Assembly: GCA_016713505.1 (NCBI GenBank)
Contig: JADJPA010000001.1
Span: 2,741,501-2,805,500, forward strand
DNA from: Candidatus Competibacteraceae bacterium
Lineage (GTDB): Bacteria > Pseudomonadota > Gammaproteobacteria > Competibacterales > Competibacteraceae
Direction: 5' to 3'
DNA length: 64,000 nucleotides
Shown: positions 33,150 to 42,179 of the stretch, one piece after another
Position numbering within the stretch: position 1 is the stretch's first letter
Layout of the letters: every line of letters begins with the position of its first letter
Position numbers and translations under genes: made by a program
The notes under the pieces: generated by a model
What the model was told of the DNA's origin: nothing
Databases searched by the model: none
What the model saw: the letters and a program-made list of their open reading frames with translations, nothing else

Positions 33150-33911
33150 TCATTCCTGCTTCCCGCCGGCGGCTGTGGCCATCGGAGCCTCCTGACGCCG
33201 CAGCAGCAGGCGCGAAATATAGATGCCCGCTTCAAATAACAGCCACATCGGCATCGCCAGCAGCGTTTGCGAAATCACATCGGGCATCAGCAGCATCCCG
33301 ATGACGAACACGCCGACGATCACATAGGATCGCTTGGCGGCCATCGCCTCCGGGGTGAGAATGCCGGCCAAGGCTAGAATCACGGTCGCGACCGGCACCT
33401 CGAACGCCACCCCAAACGCGAAGAACATCATCATCACGAAATCGAGATAGCGGTTGATATCGGTCATGATCGCCACGCCTTCTGGCGCGGTGTGAGTGAT
33501 GAAGTAGAAGAAGACCGGCATGATTCCAAAGTAAGCGAACGCCATCCCGCAATAAAACAACAGCGTGCTCGACAGCAAAATCGGCAGCACCATGCGCTTC
33601 TCGCGCTGATACAGCCCCGGCGCCACGAACGCCCAGATCTGATAAAACGTCCACGGCACGGTGATAAAGACCGCCAAAATCAACGTGAACTTGAGCGGGG
33701 TCAGAAACGGCGATAGCACATCGATGGCGATCATGCTGCTCTGCGCCGGCATATAGCGGGTCAACGGCTTGGCGAGCGCGGTATAGATCGGATTGGAGAA
33801 CGGCGACAGGCCCACGAACACCAACAGGATGCCGCTCGCGATGCGGATCAAGCGGGTGCGTAATTCAAGGAGATGGCTGACGAGCGGCTGCTCGCGGTCG
33901 ACGTCGGTCAC
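33150..33911 (-). CDS. tatC: Sec-independent translocase subunit TatC
   Basis: Six-helix membrane core of the twin-arginine translocase that receives folded precursors. The 253-residue protein opens QPLVSHLLELRTRLIRIA and shows SPFLTPLKFTLILAVFITVPWTFYQIWAFVAPGLY, the TatC signature around the conserved Pro and Glu region. It overlaps the end of tatB by four bases and is the last gene of the his-tat run on the minus strand. Confidence 0.96.
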   Translation of the reverse strand: MTDVDREQPLVSHLLELRTRLIRIASGILLVFVGLSPFSNPIYTALAKPLTRYMPAQSSMIAIDVLSPFLTPLKFTLILAVFITVPWTFYQIWAFVAPGLYQREKRMVLPILLSSTLLFYCGMAFAYFGIMPVFFYFITHTAPEGVAIMTDINRYLDFVMMMFFAFGVAFEVPVATVILALAGILTPEAMAAKRSYVIVGVFVIGMLLMPDVISQTLLAMPMWLLFEAGIYISRLLLRRQEAPMATAAGGKQE

Positions 33912-34363
33912 GAGCTTGGATCGGCGGGCGGTAATGAGGGTGTGGGCGAGTCGACCCGTTTTGGATCGTTCTTGGCCAATTGAACAGGTGCGGGAATTGG
34001 GGCAGCGGCCGCTGGCGCCGGACTGGGGATGGCCTCAGGCGGCGGATCGGTCGGCAAGCTCGGCCGCCAGCCGGGCGGCGGGCCAGGGTCGTTGAATTCC
34101 GCTTGAATGTCGCGCTCCAAGGATTTGACTTGCTCGGACAACTCTTTCAAGCCACCGAGATTGGCCTGCTGGCGAAACGATTGCTTGAGTTCGTCCAACT
34201 GCAACTCGCGATCCACTTCCGCCTTGACGTCGGCGACCATCCGTCGCGCCTTGCCCAACCAAAAGCCGGCGGTACGCGCCAAGCCCGGCAGCTTTTCGGG
34301 ACCGACCACGATCAAAGCCACCACGGCGACCATGACCAGCTCCCAGAACCCCATTTCAAACAT
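33908..34363 (-). CDS. tatB: Sec-independent translocase subunit TatB
   Basis: A 151-residue single-span protein. The N-terminal MFEMGFWELVMVAVVALIVVGPEKLPGLART has the glutamate in the membrane helix and the Gly-Pro hinge that mark TatB. An amphipathic helix (KARRMVADVKAEVDRELQLDEL), a coiled region and a proline-rich tail follow. It forms the substrate receptor with TatC. Located 20 bases after tatA and overlapping tatC. Confidence 0.95.
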   Translation of the reverse strand: MFEMGFWELVMVAVVALIVVGPEKLPGLARTAGFWLGKARRMVADVKAEVDRELQLDELKQSFRQQANLGGLKELSEQVKSLERDIQAEFNDPGPPPGWRPSLPTDPPPEAIPSPAPAAAAPIPAPVQLAKNDPKRVDSPTPSLPPADPSS

Positions 34364-34383
34364 GAGAGTTCGATCTCAACCTA

Positions 34384-34641
34384 TCAGACCTTTTCGCGAT
34401 CCTTGGCCAGCGGATCGCGCGTTGTCGCGACGGTTTCGACGCGCTCCTGAAAAACGGCGTCCTGTTCAAGCTTCTTGGGGTCTTCCTCGGCTGTTTCCGG
34501 TTTGCCGCCTTCCTTCATGGAATCGCGGAAGCCACGAATCGCCGAACCCAAATCCGAACCTAAATTGCGCAACCGGCTACCGCCGAACAGCACCAGCACG
34601 ATGACCAAAATCAGCAGTAATTCCCAAATACTAAAATGCAT
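34384..34641 (-). CDS. tatA: Sec-independent translocase subunit TatA
   Basis: An 85-residue protein with one N-terminal membrane helix (SIWELLLILVIVLVLFGGSRL) and the amphipathic helix LGSDLGSAIRGFRDSMKEGG, followed by a charged tail. TatA oligomers form the transport pathway. The hinge is FGGSRL where FG.KKL is more usual. ATG 34641 gives MHFSIWELL; the upstream open frame runs into hisE and is not part of the protein. Confidence 0.94.
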   Translation of the reverse strand: MHFSIWELLLILVIVLVLFGGSRLRNLGSDLGSAIRGFRDSMKEGGKPETAEEDPKKLEQDAVFQERVETVATTRDPLAKDREKV

Positions 34642-34682
34642 GAGGTTTACCTCGTATGATGGGAGAGCCGGACTGAAAAAAC

Positions 34683-35006
34683 TCAGCCGGTGACGCGGCC
34701 GGCTTTTTCGGTCAGACCGGAGGTACCGAAGCGGCGGTGCAATTCGCTCAACACCGCATCGGGGCCAAGCCCCTGATGCGCCAGCATGACCAGCGTATGA
34801 AACCACAAATCGGCGGTTTCATGCACCAAGTGTTGAGCATCGCCGTTCTTGGCGGCCAACAGGGTTTCGGCGGCTTCTTCACCGACTTTCTTGAGGATGG
34901 CGTCCAAGCCCTTGGCGTACAGGCGAGCGACGTAGGAACTGTCGGGATCGGCGTGCTTGCGCGCTTCCAAGGTCGCCGCCAGCTCGCGCAGAATCTGATC
35001 GCTCAT
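34683..35006 (-). CDS. hisE: phosphoribosyl-ATP pyrophosphatase
   Basis: Second step of histidine synthesis: hydrolysis of phosphoribosyl-ATP to phosphoribosyl-AMP. The 107-residue all-alpha MazG-like protein has SSYVARLYAKGLDAILKKVGEEAAETLLAAK and HETADLWFHTLVMLAHQGL, with the metal-binding Glu/Asp residues. It is a separate gene rather than a fusion with hisI. The start overlaps hisI by four bases; an upstream extension lies within hisI and is rejected. Confidence 0.95.
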   Translation of the reverse strand: MSDQILRELAATLEARKHADPDSSYVARLYAKGLDAILKKVGEEAAETLLAAKNGDAQHLVHETADLWFHTLVMLAHQGLGPDAVLSELHRRFGTSGLTEKAGRVTG

Positions 35007-35392
35007 GCGCCGTACATCTCGCGCGGGTCTTTCAAGACCGGATCGGTGACCACCCATGCGCCGTCGCGAAACTCCTCGAAAAAGCAGCGTTGTCGACCGG
35101 TATGACAAGCGATGCCGCCGATTTGTTCGATTTCCAACAGCAATACGTCATGGTCGCAATCCATCCGGAGGCTTTTGACCTTCTGCGTGTTGCCGGACGT
35201 TTCCCCCTTGTGCCACAGCGCTTTGCGAGAGCGCGACCAGTACACCGCCTCACCGCATTCCACCGTCCGTTGCAAGGATTCCCGATTCATCCAGGCCATC
35301 ATCAGCACCCGGCCGCTGTCAGCGTCCTGGGCGATGGCGGGAACCAAACCGTCCGCCGTCCATTTGATGCGTTCCAACCAATCGTCGTTCAT
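35003..35392 (-). CDS. hisI: phosphoribosyl-AMP cyclohydrolase
   Basis: Third step of histidine synthesis: zinc-dependent ring opening of phosphoribosyl-AMP. The 129-residue protein contains GRVLMMAWMNRESLQRTVECGEAVYWSRSRKALWHKGETSGN. It also has the metal/catalytic motif DCDHDVLLL and the cysteine motif ACHTGRQRCFF. It overlaps hisF by four bases and hisE by four bases. Confidence 0.96.
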   Translation of the reverse strand: MNDDWLERIKWTADGLVPAIAQDADSGRVLMMAWMNRESLQRTVECGEAVYWSRSRKALWHKGETSGNTQKVKSLRMDCDHDVLLLEIEQIGGIACHTGRQRCFFEEFRDGAWVVTDPVLKDPREMYGA

Positions 35393-36165
35393 AGTCTCAC
35401 TTCAATGCCGCGCGCTTGCAGGTGGCGCTTGGCTTGTTCGATGGTGTATTCGGCAAAGTGAAAGATGCTGGCCGCCAGCACCGCGTCGGCCTTGCCGAGC
35501 AGGATGCCGTCCGCCAGGTGATCGAGCGTGCCGACGCCGCCGGAGGCGATCACCGGAATGCTGACCGCCTCGCTGACAGCGCGGGTCAGTTCCAAATTGA
35601 AACCGCGCTTGGTGCCGTCGCGATCCATGCTGGTCAGCAAGATTTCACCGGCCCCGTAAGCGTTCATCCGCCGCGCCCAGCCCACCGCGTCGATGCCGGT
35701 CGGCTTGCGTCCGCCGTGGGTGAAGATTTCCCAGCGCGGCGTCTCGCCGTCCTGATGCACCGCCTTGGCGTCGATGGCGACCACGATGCACTGGTTGCCA
35801 AAGCGCTCGGCGGCGTCGCGCACGAATTCGGGTCGGGCGATGGCGGCGGTATTGATCGACACCTTGTCGGCGCCAGCGTTCAACATCCGCCGCACATCGT
35901 CCAAGGTGCGGATACCGCCGCCCACGGTCAGCGGGATGAAGACCTCACCGGCAACCTGCTCGACCACGTGCACCATGGTTTCGCGGTCGTCGGAGCTGGC
36001 GGTAATGTCGAGGAAGGTGATCTCGTCCGCACCCTGCTGGTCGTAGCGGCGGGCGATTTCCACCGGATCGCCGGCGTCGCGGATTTCCACGAACTTGACG
36101 CCCTTGACCACTCGGCCCCGGTCCACGTCCAGACAGGGAATGATGCGTTTCGCCAGCCCCATCAA
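35389..36165 (-). CDS. hisF: imidazole glycerol phosphate synthase, cyclase subunit
   Basis: TIM-barrel subunit that closes the imidazole ring, using ammonia delivered by HisH. The 258-residue protein has the two catalytic aspartates in RIIPCLDVDRGRVVKGVKF and IVVAIDAK, plus phosphate-binding segments VGGGIRTLDDVRRML and IASGGVGTLDHL. Start and end overlap hisA and hisI by four bases each. Confidence 0.97.
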   Translation of the reverse strand: MMGLAKRIIPCLDVDRGRVVKGVKFVEIRDAGDPVEIARRYDQQGADEITFLDITASSDDRETMVHVVEQVAGEVFIPLTVGGGIRTLDDVRRMLNAGADKVSINTAAIARPEFVRDAAERFGNQCIVVAIDAKAVHQDGETPRWEIFTHGGRKPTGIDAVGWARRMNAYGAGEILLTSMDRDGTKRGFNLELTRAVSEAVSIPVIASGGVGTLDHLADGILLGKADAVLAASIFHFAEYTIEQAKRHLQARGIEVRL

Positions 36166-36899
36166 GCGCTCTCCCCGGCGGCGATCTGCTGGGCGGCGGC
36201 GAGGTCGATGGCGCCATCATACAGCGCCCGACCGATGATCGCGCCCGTGATGCCTTCTTTTTCGACCGCGCACAACGCCTTCACATCGTCCAGGGTGCTG
36301 ACGCCGCCGGAAGCGATGACCGGAATGCTGACGGCCTGCGCCAGCCGGACCGTCGCCCCGACGTTGACGCCTTGCATCATGCCATCGCGGCTGATGTCGG
36401 TGTAGACGATGGCCTCGACCCCGTAACGCTCGAAAATCTGCGCCAGATCGATCACGTTGTGCTTGGACAGTTTGGACCAGCCGTTGACCGCCACCCGTCC
36501 GTCCTTGGCGTCCAATCCGACGATGATGTGGCCGGGATACTCCAGGCACAGATCGCTGACGAAATGCGGGTCTTGCACCGCCTTGGTGCCGACGATGACG
36601 AACTGGACGCCGGCGTCGAGATACGCTTCCACGGTTTGCTCGTCGCGGATGCCGCCGCCGACCTGAACCGGCAGTTCGGGAAACGCCGCGACGATGCGGC
36701 GGATCACTTGAGCGTTGACCGGTTGGCCGGCGAAGGCCCCGTTCAAATCCACCAGATGCAAGCGGCGGGCGCCCGCCTCCACCCAGCGCGCGGCCATCGC
36801 CACCGGGTCATCGGAAAAAACCGTCGAATCTTCCATGCGGCCCTGGCGTAGCCGGACGCACTTACCGTCCTTCAAATCAATCGCGGGTATCAGCAACAT
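36162..36899 (-). CDS. hisA: ProFAR isomerase
   Basis: TIM-barrel isomerase converting ProFAR to PRFAR in histidine synthesis. The 245-residue protein begins MLLIPAIDLKDGKCVRLRQG with the first catalytic aspartate. It carries the second in VYTDISRDGMMQGVN and has the phosphate loops VGGGIRDEQTVEAYL and IASGGVSTLDDV. It is a paralogue of HisF and overlaps its start by four bases. Confidence 0.97.
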   Translation of the reverse strand: MLLIPAIDLKDGKCVRLRQGRMEDSTVFSDDPVAMAARWVEAGARRLHLVDLNGAFAGQPVNAQVIRRIVAAFPELPVQVGGGIRDEQTVEAYLDAGVQFVIVGTKAVQDPHFVSDLCLEYPGHIIVGLDAKDGRVAVNGWSKLSKHNVIDLAQIFERYGVEAIVYTDISRDGMMQGVNVGATVRLAQAVSIPVIASGGVSTLDDVKALCAVEKEGITGAIIGRALYDGAIDLAAAQQIAAGESA

Positions 36900-36940
36900 A
36901 GCGGCGTTCTTCCAAAAACCAACCGATCGGGATTAAGTTC

Positions 36941-37579
36941 TCAGGGGTTCCAACCCGCAAAATTAGCTAGCAGGCGCAATCCCGCCTGCGCGCTTTTTTC
37001 GGGATGGAATTGCACGGCGAACATGTTGTCGCGCGCGATGGCTGATGCAAAACCGAAGCCATACTCGGTTCGACCCGTCACCAGCGCGGCGTCCTCGGGT
37101 TGCAGATAGTAGCTGTGAACGAAATAGAAGCGGCTGTCCTGGGGAATGCCCCGCCAGAGCGGATGCTCGCCCAGCTGATGGACCTGGTTCCAGCCCATGT
37201 GCGGCACCTTGAGCCGTTCGCCGGAGTCGGGATCGCGCAAATCGCCAAACCACACCACCCGCCCCGGCAATACGCCCAGGCAGTCGATGCCGCCGTTCTC
37301 CTCACTGAAGCTCAACAGCGCCTGCGGTCCCAGGCACAGGCCGAGAAACGGCTTGCCCAGCGCGCTTTCACGGACCACGTCGAGCAACTCCCAGCGCGCC
37401 AGTTCCCGCATACAGTCGCGGATCGAGCCTTGGCCGGGGAACACCACCCGGTCGGCCCGCAAGATGTCGCGGCGCTCCTGGGTGACGCTGATCCGCGCGC
37501 CGGGGGCGACGTGCTCGAGCGCTTTGGCGACGGAGCGCAAATTGCCCATGCCGTAGTCGATGATCGCGATGTGAGTCAT
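36941..37579 (-). CDS. hisH: imidazole glycerol phosphate synthase, glutaminase subunit
   Basis: Class I glutamine amidotransferase that feeds ammonia to HisF. The 212-residue protein starts MTHIAIIDYGMGNLRSVAKALE and has the nucleophile motif FLGLCLGPQALL. The family more often has GICLGMQ, so the Met to Pro change is a mild oddity. The C-terminal QFHPEKS supplies the His and Glu of the triad. ATG 37579 is preferred over an in-frame start five codons upstream. Confidence 0.95.
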   Translation of the reverse strand: MTHIAIIDYGMGNLRSVAKALEHVAPGARISVTQERRDILRADRVVFPGQGSIRDCMRELARWELLDVVRESALGKPFLGLCLGPQALLSFSEENGGIDCLGVLPGRVVWFGDLRDPDSGERLKVPHMGWNQVHQLGEHPLWRGIPQDSRFYFVHSYYLQPEDAALVTGRTEYGFGFASAIARDNMFAVQFHPEKSAQAGLRLLANFAGWNP

Positions 37580-37612
37580 GCGGAAAACTCGCAAAAGCAG
37601 GACAGGAGGGCC

Positions 37613-38203
37613 TTACAGGCTGCCTTTGGTGGACGGCACGCCGGCGGTGCGCGGGTCGGGCTCGACCGCCATCCGCAGCGCGCGACCGAAGGCTTTGAAT
37701 ACGGTTTCGGCGATGTGATGGGCGTTGCGGCCGCGCAGGTTATCGATGTGCAACGTCACCAGCGCATGATTGACGAAGCCCTGGAAGAACTCGCGGAACA
37801 AATCCACATCGAACTCGCCGATGCGCGCGCGCGGGAATCCGACATCGTACTCCAGACCCGGCCGCCCGGAGCAATCCAGCACCACTCTGGAAAGCGCCTC
37901 ATCCAGCGGCACGTAAGCATGTCCGTAACGGCGGATGCCGCGCTTGTCGCCCAGGGCCTGTCCGACCGCCTGCCCCAAGGTGATGCCGATATCCTCGACC
38001 GTGTGATGGGCGTCGATGTGCAGATCGCCGCGCGCTTCGATGTTCAGATCGATCAGGCCGTGGCGGGCAATTTGATCGAGCATGTGATCGAGAAAGGGCA
38101 AGCCGCTGACGAAGCTGGCACTTCCAGTACCGTCCAAGTCGACCCGCACCTGAATCTGGGTTTCGAGGGTATCGCGCTTGACCGTTGCGATGCGTGCCGA
38201 CAT
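37613..38203 (-). CDS. hisB: imidazoleglycerol-phosphate dehydratase
   Basis: Manganese enzyme dehydrating imidazole glycerol phosphate. At 196 residues it is the monofunctional form, without the histidinol-phosphatase domain of enteric HisB. Metal-binding histidine motifs are IDAHHTVEDIGITLGQ and NAHHIAETVFKAFGRAL, plus LPFLDHMLDQIARHG. It is the first gene of the his-tat run on the minus strand, with a candidate promoter about 50 bases upstream. Confidence 0.96.
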   Translation of the reverse strand: MSARIATVKRDTLETQIQVRVDLDGTGSASFVSGLPFLDHMLDQIARHGLIDLNIEARGDLHIDAHHTVEDIGITLGQAVGQALGDKRGIRRYGHAYVPLDEALSRVVLDCSGRPGLEYDVGFPRARIGEFDVDLFREFFQGFVNHALVTLHIDNLRGRNAHHIAETVFKAFGRALRMAVEPDPRTAGVPSTKGSL

Positions 38204-38257
38204 GCGAGTTCGCTTGCTGTGCTTGAAAGGGACAAAAGCAATTCTACATAAAAACTG

Positions 38258-38285
38258 AGTATAGCCCAGCGTACCGCGCTTGAAA
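38258..38285 (-). promoter_or_regulatory. candidate sigma-70 promoter of the his-tat operon
   Basis: On the minus strand, TTTCAA (38285-38280) and TATACT (38263-38258) are separated by 16 bases; the -10 matches the consensus in five of six positions. The expected start of transcription leaves about 48 bases before the hisB ATG. No leader peptide rich in histidine codons is visible in this short region. Confidence 0.45.
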
Positions 38286-38398
38286 GCGTTGGCTTTTGGG
38301 AAAATTGGCAGCGTGCAACAGCCATTCGGGCAGGATGCGGGAATTTCAAGCCCCGCTGGCGGAAAAAGCGCGAAACTCGATCCGAGCTGGGCGCTTGC

Positions 38399-38427
38399 AA
38401 AAAATAACCGGCGCTGAAAGCGCCGGT
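38399..38427 (-). terminator. intrinsic terminator of the cytochrome c peroxidase gene
   Basis: ACCGGCGCT (38407-38415) and AGCGCCGGT (38419-38427) make a perfect nine-base-pair stem with a three-base loop. On the minus strand it is followed by TATTTTTT. It lies 17 bases after the stop of the peroxidase gene and separates it from hisB. The rest of 38204-38398 holds only the hisB promoter candidate. Confidence 0.88.
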
Positions 38428-38444
38428 CCCATTCACGCTGAAAA

Positions 38445-39488
38445 TCAGTTCTCAGTGATCAAATCGCCGGGCGTCGGCGGCAGCATCGGCATGATTTGTT
38501 TCGGAAATTCACCGTTCAGTGCGCCCAGAAAGGCCACGATATCCTTGACTTCCGTATCTTTCAGATCCTTGTTGAGCTGAACCTTGGCCATCACCCGAAC
38601 CGCCTCATCCAGGCTCTTGACCGCCCCGTTGTGGAAATACGGCGCGGTATAAGCGAGATTCCGCAAAGTCTGCACCCGAAACATCTGCTTGTCTTCGTCC
38701 TTTTTGGTGACATCGGCGCGACCTTTGTCTTCGAGCAACCGATACTGAGCGTCGTACACGCTGCCGGGGAAAGTGGGGAATTTCATGAAGAAACCCTGCC
38801 CCGCCGGCATGTTGTGCGAGCCGTTGAAGGCCGGCCCGGAATGGCAAGCGGTGCAGCCGGTCTTGGCGAAGGTTTCCATGCCCCGCACCTGCTGCTCGGT
38901 CAGCGCTTTCTTGTCGCCCTTGACGTAACGGTCGTAGGCGCTGTTGGGCGTGATCAAGGTCCGCTCGTAAGCGGCGATGGCCTTGGCGGCGTTGTCCATG
39001 GTCATGACCTCGCCCTTGCCGAACGCCGCTTCAAAATGAGCCTGATAACCCGGAATTTTCTTGACGCGGCCGATGGTGGCGTCCAAATCCTGCATGCCCA
39101 TTTCGATGGGATTAGTCGGAGGACCCTTGGCCTGTTCTTCCAGCGAAGGCGCGCGACCATCCCAGAACTGCGCCGAATTGAAGGCCGCGTTCCACACCGT
39201 CGGCGCGTTGCGACCGCCGACCTGGCCGTGGACACCGATGGAGGTCGGCCGGTGATCGTCGCCACCTTCCATCACGTTGTGGCAGGAAAAACAGGAGATA
39301 TTGCCGGTCGACGAGAAACGAGTGTCGAAATACAGCATCTTGCCGAGCGTCACCTTGGCCTCGGTGGTCGGATTGTCGGCGGGCGCCGGCGCGGTTTCCG
39401 GCAAGGCTTGCCATTGGCTATCGGCGGCAAACGCTACTCCGGCCAGCGTTGCCATACTAAAAAACCAGGGAACAAAACGAACGCTCAT
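38445..39488 (-). CDS. di-haem cytochrome c peroxidase (CcpA/MauG family)
   Basis: A 347-residue periplasmic protein with signal peptide (FFSMATLAGVAFAADS) and two c-type haem sites, NISCFSCHNV near residue 70 and KTGCTACHSG near residue 212. Conserved intervening segments include GQVGGRNAPTVWNAAFN and WDGRAPSLEEQAKGP. Such enzymes reduce hydrogen peroxide with electrons from small cytochromes; MauG relatives modify proteins instead. The third methionine-type ligand region cannot be settled by eye. A terminator follows and a 17-base palindrome lies upstream. Confidence 0.9.
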   Translation of the reverse strand: MSVRFVPWFFSMATLAGVAFAADSQWQALPETAPAPADNPTTEAKVTLGKMLYFDTRFSSTGNISCFSCHNVMEGGDDHRPTSIGVHGQVGGRNAPTVWNAAFNSAQFWDGRAPSLEEQAKGPPTNPIEMGMQDLDATIGRVKKIPGYQAHFEAAFGKGEVMTMDNAAKAIAAYERTLITPNSAYDRYVKGDKKALTEQQVRGMETFAKTGCTACHSGPAFNGSHNMPAGQGFFMKFPTFPGSVYDAQYRLLEDKGRADVTKKDEDKQMFRVQTLRNLAYTAPYFHNGAVKSLDEAVRVMAKVQLNKDLKDTEVKDIVAFLGALNGEFPKQIMPMLPPTPGDLITEN

Positions 39489-39615
39489 GACGCTTCCCTC
39501 TTGTTCATGTCGGTTAGGAGTGAATTCGTTGGCTGCCTCGCGGCTGGTTTCGCCTGAATCACATTGGGGCTAGAAAGGAGAATTTCAATTAAGAATCAAT
39601 TAATTATTGATGTTA

Positions 39616-39632
39616 ACTCAAACGTTTTGAGT
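39616..39632. promoter_or_regulatory. 17-base palindrome upstream of the peroxidase gene
   Basis: ACTCAAA and TTTGAGT form perfect arms around three bases. A TATACT sequence on the minus strand overlaps its edge (39635-39630), so it could be an operator over the peroxidase promoter. A second inverted repeat, ATCAAT...ATTGAT, lies at 39594-39610. No regulator can be named. Confidence 0.4.
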
Positions 39633-39698
39633 ATAGCGCGCCAACCTTAATTCAAGATGAATTTCAGTCAGCCCTGCCGCGGGCCGCCAAGCGATCCA

Positions 39699-42062
39699 TC
39701 AATTCAAAGCGGCCCGATCGCTTTTGGGCGCAACGGCGGCGGCCCAGCCGGCCGACCGTTCCGCCGCCGACAGCACGCGGGCCTTGGTCAAGAACGATTC
39801 GGCCGCGACCGCGTTCATCGGCCGCGCGAAGTAGTAGCCCTGACCGAAGTCGCAGCCCAAGCCCGTCAGCAAATCGACCTGTTCTAAAGTTTCCAGGCCC
39901 TCGGCGACCACATTTTTTCCCAACGCGCGGGCGAGGGCGATAATGGCCCGCACGATCTCCAGGCGGCCGTCGCTCTGATCCATGGTCTGGATGAAGGTCC
40001 GGTCGATCTTGATGGTATCGAAGGGGAACTGGTGCAGATAGCTCAACGAGGAATAGCCGGTGCCGAAATCATCCAGCGACAAGCGAATGGACAGATCGCG
40101 CAAGCTGTTCAAAAGCATGCGGGCGGTATCGCTGTTCTCGATCAACACACTTTCAGTAACTTCCAGCTCCAACAAAGCCGGATCGCAACCGGTCTCCGCC
40201 AGCAGGCGACGGATATCCTCGAACAGGCCGCTATCGAGCAACTGCCGGCTGGACAGATTGACGCAGATGGTAATGGGCATCCGTTCTGGGTAGCAGCGGG
40301 TCCAGGTCGCCAGCCGCCGGCAGGCGTCAGCCAGCACTTCCCAGCCCAGCGGCACGATCAGCATGGTCTCTTCAGCCACGGGGATGAAATCGGCCGGCGA
40401 GACCAGCCCGCGCTGGGGATGCCGCCAGCGCACCAGTGCTTCGAAGCCTTTGAGCGCGCCGGTGGCCAGATTGATGATCGGCTGATAGAACACCTCAAAT
40501 TCCCGCTGCTCCAGGGCGCGGCGCAGATCGCGCTCCAATTGCATGAGCCGGACCATCTGGTCGTACATGGCCGAATCAAACAGCACGTAAGGCTGGTCCT
40601 TGCCTCGCGCCTTGGCTTGATGCAAAGCGATATCGGCATCGCGCAGCATGTCTTCCGCGCGCTGGCGGTCGCCCTGATTCAACGCGATCCCGATGCTGGC
40701 GGTGGCGTGAATTTCATGATCGCCGATGTAAAAAGAGTCGGACAAGCTTTGATGGGCTCGCTCGGCGCAGATCATGGCATCGCCCGGCTGGCGCAACTCG
40801 GCCAACAGCAGCAAAAATTCATCGCCGCCCAGGCGGGCGACGATATCGCCGGCGCGCAGGCAAGATTGCAAGCGCTGCCCGATCATCGCCAGCATCCGAT
40901 CGCCGATGTCATGGCCCAAACTGTCGTTGATCACTTTGAAGCGGTTGATGTCCAGTAGCAGCAACGCCGACCGCTCATAGCGGGGATAGCGGCTATCGAG
41001 CAGTTCCTGAAGTCTCCCCAGGATCATGGCCCGGTTGGGCAATCCGGTCAGCGCGTCGTGCAAGGCATGGTACTGCAAGCGCGCTTCGACCTGCTTGCGT
41101 TCGGAAATATCGCGCAGCACCGCCAGCAGTCGGGTCCGCCCCTCGATCTCAACCGTTTTGAAGTGGAGCTCGATCCAAGATGATTGGTTGGCGGCACTGC
41201 GGAACTGGTATTCGGCCGGCACCGTTTCGCCGGCCAGCGCTCGGGCGCGCTGGTCGGCCAGAGAGTCTCGCGCGTCGCCAGCGGCGTCGAACAAGAAGTG
41301 TTCCAACGCGCGCCGGCGCCGGCCGATGCCCGCGCCGCGACCGAAAATTTCGTGGGCCTGACGGTTGCTATCGAGGATCAGGCCGCTGTCCGGATCGAGC
41401 ACGGCTAACGCATCGGTCGCGCCATCGAACAGGGCTTGATATTTGGTTTCTGAATATTTGAGGGCGGTCTCAGTGCGGTCCAGATGGTGCAAGGTGACGT
41501 AAACGGCGAGGGCGGTCTCGGCGATACGGTGGTCGTCAGCATCGAAGCGGCCGCGATTCAGGCCGCTATCCAACGCATCGCCCAACAACAAGGCCAGCCC
41601 GGCGCGCCGGTGGCAGACCCAAATCCAGCGCTGGAGCGCCGTGGTCTGGTGCAAAAGCTCCACGAAGCGAAACGGCGCCTGCTGGCATCGGTCCGAATTG
41701 CAGCCGTCGGGCACTTCAGACGGCGGCAGCGCCAATTCCCAATCCGGCGCCAAGCTCCGACCGTGCACGATGACGAACCGTCCCCGTAGCCCATCCCATT
41801 TCAGCAAGGCGGCACTATCCACCGCTAGCGCCTCCACCAGCAAGTCCACCATCAGTTCGCCCAACTCACCGATGGCGGCCTGACGGTTCGCCAGCCGGTG
41901 TAACTCTCCAATCACCTGTGCGATGATCTGGCCACGCCGAAACTCCTGCCGGAGCCGGCCCAACTCGACTTGTAGCGACGCTAGCCGGTCCTGGAGGGGG
42001 CCGCAGTGCTGACAGTGAAAATCGGTTTTCCGGCCCTGCGTGCCGTCGGGTTCGTCGATCAT
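39699..42062 (-). CDS. PAS-GGDEF-EAL c-di-GMP signalling protein
   Basis: A 787-residue cytoplasmic protein with no membrane segment. The N-terminal region contains a CQHC pair and a coiled segment, then a GAF-like part. A PAS domain lies at about 205-330 (YQALFDGATDALAVLDPDSG). GGDEF at about 345-500 has an intact RLGGDEFLLL signature. EAL at about 520-770 has FEALVRWRHP, CVNLSSRQL and DDFGTGYSSLSYL. Both active-site signatures are intact, so it could make or degrade c-di-GMP. It is divergent from an HDOD-GGDEF gene. Confidence 0.92.
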   Translation of the reverse strand: MIDEPDGTQGRKTDFHCQHCGPLQDRLASLQVELGRLRQEFRRGQIIAQVIGELHRLANRQAAIGELGELMVDLLVEALAVDSAALLKWDGLRGRFVIVHGRSLAPDWELALPPSEVPDGCNSDRCQQAPFRFVELLHQTTALQRWIWVCHRRAGLALLLGDALDSGLNRGRFDADDHRIAETALAVYVTLHHLDRTETALKYSETKYQALFDGATDALAVLDPDSGLILDSNRQAHEIFGRGAGIGRRRRALEHFLFDAAGDARDSLADQRARALAGETVPAEYQFRSAANQSSWIELHFKTVEIEGRTRLLAVLRDISERKQVEARLQYHALHDALTGLPNRAMILGRLQELLDSRYPRYERSALLLLDINRFKVINDSLGHDIGDRMLAMIGQRLQSCLRAGDIVARLGGDEFLLLLAELRQPGDAMICAERAHQSLSDSFYIGDHEIHATASIGIALNQGDRQRAEDMLRDADIALHQAKARGKDQPYVLFDSAMYDQMVRLMQLERDLRRALEQREFEVFYQPIINLATGALKGFEALVRWRHPQRGLVSPADFIPVAEETMLIVPLGWEVLADACRRLATWTRCYPERMPITICVNLSSRQLLDSGLFEDIRRLLAETGCDPALLELEVTESVLIENSDTARMLLNSLRDLSIRLSLDDFGTGYSSLSYLHQFPFDTIKIDRTFIQTMDQSDGRLEIVRAIIALARALGKNVVAEGLETLEQVDLLTGLGCDFGQGYYFARPMNAVAAESFLTKARVLSAAERSAGWAAAVAPKSDRAALN

Positions 42063-42108
42063 AGAGCCACTATTCTAAACAACGTTTAAAAACAATTTTA
42101 TTTAATGC

Positions 42109-42137
42109 TTGGTTTTTTTATAGCCGGTTTCAATAAT
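42109..42137 (+). promoter_or_regulatory. possible promoter of the HDOD-GGDEF gene
   Basis: TTGGTT (42109-42114) and AATAAT (42132-42137) are separated by 17 bases in the AT-rich divergent region. The -10 is a good match and the -35 is poor. The 5' leader would be about 36 bases. Confidence 0.35.
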
Positions 42138-42179
42138 AGTCGGCAGTTTTCGCAGCGACTTTAGCTTTGGATACCCATC

